The translations under genes and the position numbers were made by a program. The notes beneath the pieces were generated by a model. It did no database searches and was not told the DNA's origin. It saw nothing but the letters and a program-made list of their open reading frames with translations. This document shows, in pieces, positions 45,364 through 53,596 of a stretch of 64,000 bases of DNA; the first letter of the stretch is position 1, and the number at the start of each line of letters is the position of its first letter. Origin of the DNA: Paenibacillus sp. LHD-38 (GTDB taxonomy: Bacteria; Bacillota; Bacilli; Paenibacillales; Paenibacillaceae); contig NZ_JAVIFU010000006.1 in NCBI RefSeq assembly GCF_031157315.1, forward strand, positions 62,001 to 126,000, in the 5' to 3' direction.

Positions 45364-46926
45364 TTGCATCGGCTCGTTCGCCGTATATCGATAAGCGCTG
45401 CTATTATCGCCCTACTCTTCATTTTCTGCTTCAATCTGTTTTTCTCTAGTACCTTTGTACGTTCATGGGATGAGGTTGATTTTGTGCTCGCGGTGGACCG
45501 GTACGACCTGCTCGCCATGCAGCCCCATTTTCCGGGATACCCGTATTTTATTGCGGGAGCAAAGCTGGTTCATGAGTGGGTGACTGACCCGGTCCAATCC
45601 TTGATTATATGGAATGCGATGCTTGCCTTAAGCGCAGCGTTTCCCATTACGTTGTTAGCCAGGCGATACATCGGGCTGGTTCCCGCAGTATGGGCAGCGG
45701 TGGGCGTTCAATCTTTGCCTTATTTATGGCTTATGGGCTCACGGCCCATGTCCGAATGCGCGGGCATCGCCGTGCTCTGGTGGTATCTTTGGAGTGTCCG
45801 ATGGGCTGCGGACCGTCCTAAATCCAACGCTCGCCTGGGGACCGCGTTACTATTGTTTAGCGTTCTAATGGGGATTCGATTATCCTACTTCCCTTTTGGC
45901 ATTGCCTTGGTACTGCTGCTTGTTTTCCAATTTACGAGTCTTACGGACAGCCGCAATAGGCTTCGAAGATTGGTTATGGCAATTGCAGCCGCTGGAGGCG
46001 CGCAGCTCATTTGGATTGGCGGCCTAATCCAGTCCGAAGGTACGCTGCAAGGTTTCTGGAAGCTGTCCCTAGCATTTGTCTCTGGACATTTCTCCGAATG
46101 GGGTGGCGGGGTCGCAGACTCGAAGGTACCCCTCGGCACGCGCTTTGTAACGCTAATCGCCGATCACCTGATTCGCGACGTATGGTTTAGCCGTTCGTCA
46201 GCACTGGCTGTGCTTTATTTACTGCTTTTAGCTTTGATGGGCTTTGGGATGTGGAGGCTAAGAGGCTACATACGGGATGCTACTGCGGATAGGAAATTCG
46301 GCAAATGGCTGTGGGTTTGCCTGGCAGCATATGGAGTATGGGTTTTATTGGGCCAAAATATTGAAAAGCCTCGCCATATTGCGCCCATTGCTGGTCCAAT
46401 GCTTCTGGTCCTTTATGCTGCAGCATTAAAAACAGCAGCATTATTAAACAGAGCTTCGGGAGATATCCGCCGGTGGAAGTGGGATAAGACAGCAGCAGCA
46501 ATCTATCTTGCCTTAGCTGCCGTTATTGCCGTTCAAATCGCAGTAGGAGCTCAATTGCTAAAGCTTCAAGCCGAGCAAAAGCCTGCTGTATATCAATTGA
46601 ACGACTATATGGAAGCTTTGAACCAACCGTTCGTTCTGTACACATGGGAAGAAACCCGGGTACTCCGCTATTTAAAGGCCGGATATGAGCATCGAAAAAT
46701 TTTGACATTCGATTACTTTCATTCCTTATCGCAGACGGGGGCTAGGCAGCGGATATTTTTGACGGATCATGTGCTAAATGGTTTTTTGCAGCAAAATGCC
46801 AATGCGGGATCACAGGTAATCCCCGTTGCAAAATTTGTGTCAGATGATTTATTTGACCCGGTCTATTCCCGGATTACCCTTTACGAATGGATTGGATCAA
46901 ATGAGCTCCAAATGGAAAAAGAGTAA
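45364..46926 (+). CDS. GT-C type membrane glycosyltransferase (GT39-like)
   Basis: The 520-residue protein has about ten transmembrane helices and an acidic pair in the first outer loop (SWDEVDF, about 33-39). It also has the PHFPGYP loop and Gly/Trp-rich membrane segments typical of GT-C enzymes that use polyprenyl-phosphate sugars. Final residues form an extracytoplasmic domain. The acceptor is unknown; the Pro/Thr/Ser-rich protein encoded next is one candidate. The start is TTG 45364 after GAGGGGG. Confidence 0.7.
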   Translation: MHRLVRRISISAAIIALLFIFCFNLFFSSTFVRSWDEVDFVLAVDRYDLLAMQPHFPGYPYFIAGAKLVHEWVTDPVQSLIIWNAMLALSAAFPITLLARRYIGLVPAVWAAVGVQSLPYLWLMGSRPMSECAGIAVLWWYLWSVRWAADRPKSNARLGTALLLFSVLMGIRLSYFPFGIALVLLLVFQFTSLTDSRNRLRRLVMAIAAAGGAQLIWIGGLIQSEGTLQGFWKLSLAFVSGHFSEWGGGVADSKVPLGTRFVTLIADHLIRDVWFSRSSALAVLYLLLLALMGFGMWRLRGYIRDATADRKFGKWLWVCLAAYGVWVLLGQNIEKPRHIAPIAGPMLLVLYAAALKTAALLNRASGDIRRWKWDKTAAAIYLALAAVIAVQIAVGAQLLKLQAEQKPAVYQLNDYMEALNQPFVLYTWEETRVLRYLKAGYEHRKILTFDYFHSLSQTGARQRIFLTDHVLNGFLQQNANAGSQVIPVAKFVSDDLFDPVYSRITLYEWIGSNELQMEKE

Positions 46927-46946
46927 GGCAGAAGGAGTGTGTTCAA

Positions 46947-48029
46947 GTGTCAAGATGGTTTCGAAGCGGGCTGGCGGTGGTTGCCTTATTATTATGGCTA
47001 TCTCCAGCTCAGGTATCGGCGTACTCCTATGGGGATGCGAATACGGAGGATGTTGCCGAGACTTTTAAGATCATTGTCGGTGCAGCAAGCGGGAATAAGC
47101 CGGATTGGAAAGTGGTCGAAGAGACTCACAAAGTAAGACGTTCGGAGATCAAATCGCATTTTGGCGAATCCGTTGCGGTCACGCTGGACAAGAACATTGA
47201 AGCGAAGGATAGCAAGCTTCTGACGGCTAATTACAAGGCCGTTCTCGTTATGAATTTGGACCGCCGCTTCACGTATGCGTTGAAGGATGTAAGTGACTAT
47301 GCCGGAGCCAAGCTGCTTCTGGCCAAAGCAAAGGCAACCTTCGATACGTTAGCGCCCTATATGTCATCTGGTACGGATGACATCAACGGTGCTTTCGAAG
47401 AAGCCTTGGAAGCGCTCGGAAATCCCGGCTTGTTCGGCGTAGGGGAGAAGGAGGTCGATCCGGAAACCTTTAAACAAAAGGTAAACTTTATTTACGGGAA
47501 GGTTAAACCGCAGTTTCCTTACAAGGCTTATGTCAAGCCGCCGGTTGCGAAGCCAAACGAGGAGAAGTCCGTCAAGGAACCGGCAGCAACGCAGAAGCCT
47601 TCTCCAACCAAGGCGCCTACTGCTGCCGTTAAGCCTTCGCCGAGCGTGAAGCCGAGTCCCGCCCAAGAGGAAGAGGCAGCCGCTTCGCCAACGCCTAGCA
47701 CGGCTCTAAGTCCAGATCCGGAGGAATTGGCATCGGCTAGCCCTGAGGCAGAACCAACGTCTGAGGTGCCAGTAACCGAGGAGACAGGGGGTGAGACAGC
47801 GACATCCGCCGAATCTGGCAGTGAGGACGCATCGGAGCAAGTGTTAGAAGAGCCGATATCCTCTGATGGGGCGGTTGCTGCATCTGAACAAGCAGCGCAG
47901 GAAGAAGGGCATTCTCCGATGGAGCGAACCGATAAAACAAATTCCTTGGTAACGGTATTCGTTATCGCAGGGGTAATTATCGTTGGCGCTGGTGTCATAT
48001 GGTTTATTCGCAAAAAGGGCTTAATGTAA
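46947..48029 (+). CDS. Secreted, membrane-anchored protein with Pro/Ser/Thr-rich stalk
   Basis: The 360-residue protein has a signal peptide (about 1-26, ending QVSA-Y), a helical extracellular domain (about 27-190) and a long low-complexity stalk (about 195-320, rich in Pro, Ser, Thr, Ala and Glu). A C-terminal membrane helix with positive end (SLVTVFVIAGVIIVGAG, then IRKKGLM) follows. The helical domain looks distantly like the N-terminal half of the next protein. It resembles in layout the extracellular domains fused to FTR1 permeases in other Bacillales. The GTG start follows AGAAGGAG. The stalk would be a natural target for O-glycosylation by the neighbouring enzymes; that is inference. 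Confidence 0.65.
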   Translation: MSRWFRSGLAVVALLLWLSPAQVSAYSYGDANTEDVAETFKIIVGAASGNKPDWKVVEETHKVRRSEIKSHFGESVAVTLDKNIEAKDSKLLTANYKAVLVMNLDRRFTYALKDVSDYAGAKLLLAKAKATFDTLAPYMSSGTDDINGAFEEALEALGNPGLFGVGEKEVDPETFKQKVNFIYGKVKPQFPYKAYVKPPVAKPNEEKSVKEPAATQKPSPTKAPTAAVKPSPSVKPSPAQEEEAAASPTPSTALSPDPEELASASPEAEPTSEVPVTEETGGETATSAESGSEDASEQVLEEPISSDGAVAASEQAAQEEGHSPMERTDKTNSLVTVFVIAGVIIVGAGVIWFIRKKGLM

Positions 48030-48050
48030 AAAAAACTAATTTTAGGAGAG

Positions 48051-49538
48051 ATGAAATTGCGTAAATTATTATCCTTAGTACTCAGTTTGACTTTGGTATT
48101 TTCTTCCGTCTTGATGCTGGCTTCCGTTGTCAGCGCAGAATCTAAATTCAAAATCACGGAGGATGCGGATATCGCCGCAAAAATAAAAGCCTTTACGGAT
48201 ATCAAAGCCTTATTCACGGACAAGACGGATCTCAATGCGGTTAAACAATTTTACGTGAATCAGTTCCAAACGGATGTTAAACGCATTGACGCAACAATCA
48301 AGCCTGACGATCCTAAGATCGATGAGAATATTTCTTTCGTGTTAGACAATGCCATTAAAGGAACGCTTAACGTGGCCCAAGCGAAGCAAGCCGTAGACAA
48401 AGGGCTTCAATGGTACTTCTACTTCAGCCTGCGTGACTTGATCAGCAACAAGGTCAGACCGGCATTGGCGAAAGAAGATTTTAATACCGCTACGACTGAA
48501 TTCTACAAAGTCGTGCAAATTTATGAGGGAGTTATTCAGAGCACGGTAACCAAACGCGATGGCACTTATGGACTGGACATGACCGGTATTTTGAAAGGCA
48601 CGATCGAGCAGCTGCTAGCGGATCTTGCAGAAAAAGACGCCAATGATTTCAACGTACACCGTCAAGTTTTGGATAAAACCATTATTAAAACCTACGCACT
48701 TGCAACCTTTACTTATGCGACGAATATCCCGACGAAGCCTGCTGCTGATCAGCCTGCTGCCGTTACGGAAGGCTACTTCCTTTACCTCCCTGTATACACC
48801 TATTTAAGAGGTGGAAGCGTGGAGGATGCTAATTACGTTTTGAATGTATTCGCATCTGGAGATGCTAGTAAGGTAGATAAAGATAAGATTCAGGCTGCGC
48901 TTCAAAGAACGATGATTGGTAAAGTATCGGAATACGTAACGAATGCCTATACGAAATTAGCTGACGGTGATCTGCAAGGCGCACGCGGTTATGCAATGGA
49001 AGGGAATATGTTCTTGTCGACGCAGGAAGTATTCTTTACGAAGGAAGAATATGCGGCAGCCGCGGCGCATGCGCAGCAGTTCGCTGAAGCAATCGACATG
49101 TCGGATCTTGCGAAAGCAAAAACAGCTTCCTTTAAGATGCTGAAGTATCTTGCAGCCAAAGACGGCACTCAAATTTCAGTCAATGTAAAAACGTATAAAG
49201 TTGACGGGCAGTCCCGTACGGCGGCCAGCGCTCCATTCATCAATAAGAAGACTTCCCGCACACTGGTTCCCGTTCGCTTAATTGCGGATGCGATCAATGC
49301 AGAAGTTAGCTACGACAATAGCACGAAGACGGTTAGCATTGTGAAAGACGGCAAGAAAACTGAACTGAAGCTTGGTTCTGATCAAATCATCCAAGACGGT
49401 AAACTTAACGAAACGCTTAAACTCGATCAGCCGGTCGTCGTGGACAAAGGCAGCTCATTTATTCCACTGCGTGCGGTCGCTGAATTGTTCGGAAAAGGTG
49501 TTTTTTATGATAAGGGTGAAATCATTATTCTCAGATAA
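48051..49538 (+). CDS. Secreted protein with copper-amine-oxidase-N-terminal (stalk) domain
   Basis: The 495-residue protein has a signal peptide (cleavage after VVSA near residue 29), a large helical domain (about 30-370) and a C-terminal copper-amine-oxidase-N-terminal domain (about 385-495: RTLVPVRLIADAINAEVSYD, FIPLRAVAELFG), common on Paenibacillus surface proteins. The helical part shares a pattern with the protein before it (paired helices with ISFVLDNAIKGTLNVAQAK). It probably handles iron for FTR1. ATG 48051 sits only 2 bases from AGGAG, so TTG 48057 (8 bases away) may be the true start. Confidence 0.7.
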   Translation: MKLRKLLSLVLSLTLVFSSVLMLASVVSAESKFKITEDADIAAKIKAFTDIKALFTDKTDLNAVKQFYVNQFQTDVKRIDATIKPDDPKIDENISFVLDNAIKGTLNVAQAKQAVDKGLQWYFYFSLRDLISNKVRPALAKEDFNTATTEFYKVVQIYEGVIQSTVTKRDGTYGLDMTGILKGTIEQLLADLAEKDANDFNVHRQVLDKTIIKTYALATFTYATNIPTKPAADQPAAVTEGYFLYLPVYTYLRGGSVEDANYVLNVFASGDASKVDKDKIQAALQRTMIGKVSEYVTNAYTKLADGDLQGARGYAMEGNMFLSTQEVFFTKEEYAAAAAHAQQFAEAIDMSDLAKAKTASFKMLKYLAAKDGTQISVNVKTYKVDGQSRTAASAPFINKKTSRTLVPVRLIADAINAEVSYDNSTKTVSIVKDGKKTELKLGSDQIIQDGKLNETLKLDQPVVVDKGSSFIPLRAVAELFGKGVFYDKGEIIILR

Positions 49539-49557
49539 TTCATAATCTCTTTACGGG

Positions 49558-49589
49558 AGACGCCTGCGCTTAAAACGCAGGTGTCTTCC
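49558..49589 (+). terminator. Hairpin before the FTR1 gene
   Basis: AGACGCCTGCG and CGCAGGTGTCT pair with one wobble across a 7-base loop. There is no T-run, so it may attenuate or stabilise the message more than end it. Confidence 0.5.
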
Positions 49590-49625
49590 GCTATTATATT
49601 TATCTTATGGAGTGGGGGCTTAAGG

Positions 49626-50549
49626 ATGAATTTGCAGTCCTTTTTAATTACGTTTCGCGAAGCGCTCGAAGCGATTTTGATTGTTGGGGTTATCATGACC
49701 TATTTAAAGAGGATCGGCCAGACACAGTGGAACAAATGGGTATGGGTTGGCGTTATCCTCGCGTTGGCAGCAAGTTATGGCACTGCTCTGGTGTTCCAAA
49801 CGGTGCTAACCGGATTCGCAACGATGGGCAGCCAAAATTACTTGAAAATTGGTATTATGCTCGTCTCATGCGTACTCCTGTCTCATATGGTTTTATTCAT
49901 GAGCCAGCAGAGCCGCAATTTACAGGGACAGGTTGAGAATAAAATATCTGCAATTCTCACCGTCGGCGGGGTGATGAATATGATCATCCATTCGTTCCTG
50001 GTCGTTGTAAGGGAAGGCGTGGAGACCGTATTTTTCTTCGCTGCGATTACCGGCGGAGATATTCAACAGGCGCTTCAAAGCTGGGGAGCATTGTTTGGCC
50101 TGATATTGGCCTTCGTTGTCGGTTATTTGTTTTTTAAAGGTACCAAAAGAATTCAGCTTAAAACTTTTTTCCGGATCACCAGCATATTCCTCATGATGAT
50201 TGCAGGAGGGCTTCTTGTACAGGCTGTCGGGATCATGCAGGATATTGGAATAATGGGCACGGTTTTCAAAACGCCTGGCGGCGAGGTTGGCGAGATCTAT
50301 AACCTTACGGCTATCATGCCTGAGCATCCTCTGGACGAAACGCAGCATATTCGCGATACCGGCGAACGCCCTTTGATAAACGGACAAGTCGGAATTTTCT
50401 TTAAAGCATTCCTCGGCTATACACAGAACCCGTCCGTTGAAGAATTTGTCCTTTACTGGGCATTTTATCTGATTATTTTCATTCTGCTAGGTTTACAGAA
50501 AAAGCGTTACATAAACATGCAGTCTACAGAGTCGATAAAGGGAGTGTGA
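49626..50549 (+). CDS. FTR1-family iron permease
   Basis: The 307-residue membrane protein has seven predicted helices and both REXXE motifs of the OFeT/FTR1 family: REALE (11-15) and REGVE (129-133). These acidic residues move ferric or ferrous iron through the membrane. Compared with B. subtilis EfeU (about 480 residues with a long extracellular N-terminal domain), this one is a bare core. The two secreted proteins encoded just upstream probably supply the missing outer part. ATG 49626 follows GGGGGCTTAAGG. It is the iron-handling centre of the Fur-controlled operon. Confidence 0.92.
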   Translation: MNLQSFLITFREALEAILIVGVIMTYLKRIGQTQWNKWVWVGVILALAASYGTALVFQTVLTGFATMGSQNYLKIGIMLVSCVLLSHMVLFMSQQSRNLQGQVENKISAILTVGGVMNMIIHSFLVVVREGVETVFFFAAITGGDIQQALQSWGALFGLILAFVVGYLFFKGTKRIQLKTFFRITSIFLMMIAGGLLVQAVGIMQDIGIMGTVFKTPGGEVGEIYNLTAIMPEHPLDETQHIRDTGERPLINGQVGIFFKAFLGYTQNPSVEEFVLYWAFYLIIFILLGLQKKRYINMQSTESIKGV

Positions 50550-50551
50550 AC

Positions 50552-51319
50552 ATGTTGAAAATCGGAATTATAGGTTTTGGCCATGTCGGTAAAGCGATGT
50601 ATAAGCAATTTTCGAATGCGGTCGTTTATGACGGTCCCTTAGGCATTGGAAGCAGGGAGGAGCTTACCGGCTGCGATGCCGCTTTCATATGCGTGTCTAC
50701 GCCGGAAGCGCCGGACGGCAGCTGCGACACAGCGCAAGTGAAGGAAGTTCTTTCGTGGCTTGAAGCCTCGGTTATTATTATTCGCTCTACCATCCCTGTT
50801 GGTTTCACCGACAGTCAGATTAGGGATACGGGCAAGCGGATTGTCTTCCAGCCCGAATATTACGGAGAAACGGCTGCGCATCCGTTTGCTGACCTCAATG
50901 CGAGAAGTTGGTTGACGCTGGGAGGTTCAGCAGGGGATGTCAATTTGGCTGTAAAAGCCTATCAAAGCGTATGTAACGCAGAGGTTAAATTTGTTCTGAC
51001 GGAGGCCCGTACCGCGGAACTGGCCAAATATATGGAAAACTGCTATTTGGCATTGAAGGTCGCTTTTTGCAACGAGTTTTACGATATTGCCGAAGCCTTT
51101 GATGTCGATTACTCCAGACTGAGGGAAGTGTGGCTGGAAGATCCGAGAATAGGCAGAAGCCATACCTTCGTATATGAGGACAATCGCGGTTTCTCGGGGA
51201 AGTGTCTCCCTAAGGATTTGAACGCGATTTTGCATCAGGCGGATGAGAAAGGCTTAAATGTAGGGTTAATGCACGCTCTGCGGTCGAGAAACGAACAGTT
51301 TATGAAAAACAATGATTGA
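50552..51319 (+). CDS. Short UDP-sugar-dehydrogenase-like protein
   Basis: The 255-residue protein has an N-terminal NAD-binding fold (GFGHVG, 7-12 or so) and a central helical domain with the catalytic-Cys motif GFSGKCLPKDLNA. The C-terminal UDP-binding domain of normal UDP-glucose dehydrogenases (about 430 residues) is missing. It could oxidise an unusual or lipid-linked sugar, or use a partner. ATG 50552 lies 7 bases after AAAGGGAG; GTG 50546 would overlap the FTR1 stop. It may feed a uronic acid to the glycosyltransferases in the operon. Confidence 0.7.
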   Translation: MLKIGIIGFGHVGKAMYKQFSNAVVYDGPLGIGSREELTGCDAAFICVSTPEAPDGSCDTAQVKEVLSWLEASVIIIRSTIPVGFTDSQIRDTGKRIVFQPEYYGETAAHPFADLNARSWLTLGGSAGDVNLAVKAYQSVCNAEVKFVLTEARTAELAKYMENCYLALKVAFCNEFYDIAEAFDVDYSRLREVWLEDPRIGRSHTFVYEDNRGFSGKCLPKDLNAILHQADEKGLNVGLMHALRSRNEQFMKNND

Positions 51320-51353
51320 TTGGTGTACGTTTTTCGAATAGAATAGACTCATA

Positions 51354-51375
51354 TATAATAATGATAATCATTTTC
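51354..51375 (+). promoter_or_regulatory. Promoter -10 and Fur box 2
   Basis: A 17 of 19 match to the Fur consensus (51357-51375) overlaps a TATAAT at 51354-51359. It should place the two-component system and the iron-binding lipoprotein under iron control. Confidence 0.8.
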
Positions 51376-51455
51376 AATTAATGGAAATAAGCCCTATAAT
51401 CATGTCGCGGTCAGCATTAGGACATGGCTTTAGCCTTGCGGGAGGAAAAGGCGTA

Positions 51456-52145
51456 ATGAAAAAAGTATTGCTGATTGAAGACGAGAAAAATATGTCGCGA
51501 TTTATCGAGCTTGAGCTTCAGTACGAGTCTTTCTCAGTAACCGTTGCTTCTGAAGGCAACACAGGACTGAACTTTGCGATGTCTGAAGATTGGGATATTA
51601 TTCTCCTCGATATTATGCTGCCTGGGATCGATGGACTCGAGATATGCCGGCGGGTTCGTTCTCTTAAACACACCCCGATTATTATGCTAAGTGCGAGAGA
51701 CAGCATATCTGAACGTGTATACGGATTGGATTGCGGAGCCGATGATTATTTGCCAAAACCATTTGCCATTGAAGAGCTGCTGGCACGGATGAGGGTAGTC
51801 TTCAGAAGGCAGCATGAAGCGTACAAGGAACAGGATAAGGATCGGCTGCCCATCCTGGCTTACCTTGATTTGACTGTAGACCCGAATAGGAGAATGGTTA
51901 CCCGAGCGGGTTCGCCAATAGACCTGACCAAACGGGAATATGATTTGCTCACGGTGTTTTTAAGCAATACAAACCGGGTGCTTGACCGCGAGACATTGCT
52001 TGATAAAGTATGGGGGTTTGAGGTAGCGGTTGATACGAATGTTGTGGACGTGTACGTCAGGTATTTGCGCCGCAAGATTGATTATCCCGGTGAAACCAGC
52101 TACATACAAACCTTGAGAGGCATTGGTTACGTGATGAGAAAATGA
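51456..52145 (+). CDS. OmpR-family response regulator
   Basis: The 229-residue regulator has a receiver (acidic pair ED near 9-10, phospho-acceptor D52 in LLDIMLPG, Lys in LPKPF) and a winged-helix DNA-binding domain (TKREYDLL, VDVYVRYLRRKID, IQTLRGIGYVMRK). ATG 51456 follows GGGAGG. Its stop overlaps the kinase start (ATGA). Confidence 0.92.
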   Translation: MKKVLLIEDEKNMSRFIELELQYESFSVTVASEGNTGLNFAMSEDWDIILLDIMLPGIDGLEICRRVRSLKHTPIIMLSARDSISERVYGLDCGADDYLPKPFAIEELLARMRVVFRRQHEAYKEQDKDRLPILAYLDLTVDPNRRMVTRAGSPIDLTKREYDLLTVFLSNTNRVLDRETLLDKVWGFEVAVDTNVVDVYVRYLRRKIDYPGETSYIQTLRGIGYVMRK

Positions 52146-53560
52146 GCTTGAAAAAATGGACGGGCTTCTACTTTCGAATGCCGATTAAGTTCAAGCTGAC
52201 TTTATGGTCAACCGTGTTAATCATGGTGCTGTTCGCCGGATATAACACGCTGCAGTACGTGATTATGGAGAAATGGATCATTCACCGCGAGAAAAAGAAC
52301 GTACAGCACAGCATGAATGAAATTTTGAACTATTTTCTGGAACAGGAAGTGGAGTTTAAGCAAGAGAATTTAACGAAAATAAGACAGTATTTGGACAAAA
52401 TCAACCGAGACGATCAACGGATCCGTATCATTGGAACCGATAATATTCCTCTTATAACAATAAACGATAATGTGCCGGACGATCGGTTGGAGCACCAATC
52501 GATCCCACCGCAAGAAATCGGTATTTACAGGCAGGGCGGTTATTCCCAGTTAATCATGCAAAGTCCGATCACCATTTTCGAGTTTTCCGGATCAGTCGAA
52601 ATTGTCAAAAGCCTGGCCCAATTCGAGGAAATGAGAAAGACGATTTCACAGGTTATGTTTTATTTCACTTTGGGTGCGGTCGTATTAAGTATTTTGGTCG
52701 GTTGGCTGCTCACGCGTAATGTGCTCAAGCCGCTGCAGGCAATGGCTCAGACGATTAGAGACATTAGTAACAAAGGGATGCAGGAAAGAATGCGGCCTGC
52801 ATTAAATGGCGATGAAATATCAACTTTAATGATCATGTTTAACGACATGATGGATCAGGTGGAAGAATCGTTCCATCAGCAAAGCAGATTTGTCGAGGAT
52901 GCTTCCCATGAGCTTAGAACGCCGGTGGCCATCATCGAAGGCCATCTGTCTCTGCTTCGAAGATGGGGGAAGGAAGACCCCGTTATTCTAAGCGATTCGC
53001 TTGATGCTTCTCTTCACGAGTTTGCACGGTTAAAGGGGCTTGTCTTGGAATTGCTTGCCTTATCTCGGGCGGAGCAAAACACGCATGTCCTCGAATCATT
53101 GTTGAAGAACCCTTCGAAAGCAATCGAAAGAATAATAGATCGGTTTGCTTTGATTCATCCTGATTTCTCTCTGGAAACCGATTTAGAACGGATTGACGTT
53201 ACGAGTTTGAAGATTTCCAACGAACATCTGGAGCAAATTCTACTCATTATTTTGGATAATGCCATTAAATACTCACTACATCAAAAAGTGCTATCCGTCA
53301 AAGCCTACGTGAGTGAGAAACAGGTCCATATTGAAATCATCGATTACGGCATGGGAATTCCTGCGGAAGATTTACCGTACGTTACGGACAGGTTCTATCG
53401 GGTAGATAAAGCAAGAAGCCGTGATCAGGGCGGCAATGGGTTAGGTCTTGCAATTGCCAAGAGATTGATTGATCGTTATCAGGGCACGCTTGCCATCCGT
53501 TCCGAGGAGCTTTCCGGCACAACGGTAACCATCGGCTTGCCATGTTTATTTCACGAATAG
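52142..53560 (+). CDS. Two-component sensor histidine kinase, ArlS-like layout
   Basis: The 472-residue membrane kinase has TM1 at about 19-40, an outer sensor region of about 135 residues, TM2 at about 177-197, HAMP, HisKA with SHELRTPVA and an HATPase domain (DNAIKYS, DYGMGIP, GNGLGLAIAKRL). Located behind a Fur box and followed by an iron-type binding protein, it may sense iron status or envelope change. The signal is not visible from the sequence. Confidence 0.9.
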   Translation: MSLKKWTGFYFRMPIKFKLTLWSTVLIMVLFAGYNTLQYVIMEKWIIHREKKNVQHSMNEILNYFLEQEVEFKQENLTKIRQYLDKINRDDQRIRIIGTDNIPLITINDNVPDDRLEHQSIPPQEIGIYRQGGYSQLIMQSPITIFEFSGSVEIVKSLAQFEEMRKTISQVMFYFTLGAVVLSILVGWLLTRNVLKPLQAMAQTIRDISNKGMQERMRPALNGDEISTLMIMFNDMMDQVEESFHQQSRFVEDASHELRTPVAIIEGHLSLLRRWGKEDPVILSDSLDASLHEFARLKGLVLELLALSRAEQNTHVLESLLKNPSKAIERIIDRFALIHPDFSLETDLERIDVTSLKISNEHLEQILLIILDNAIKYSLHQKVLSVKAYVSEKQVHIEIIDYGMGIPAEDLPYVTDRFYRVDKARSRDQGGNGLGLAIAKRLIDRYQGTLAIRSEELSGTTVTIGLPCLFHE

Positions 53561-53596
53561 AAACCGGGTACGGTAAATGATGGAGGAGGAAGAAGG

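Noticed and set aside
47528..48235. 235-codon minus-strand frame spanning two secreted-protein genes
   Set aside because: It is the mirror of the low-complexity Pro/Ser/Ala stalk, which keeps the opposite strand free of stops.
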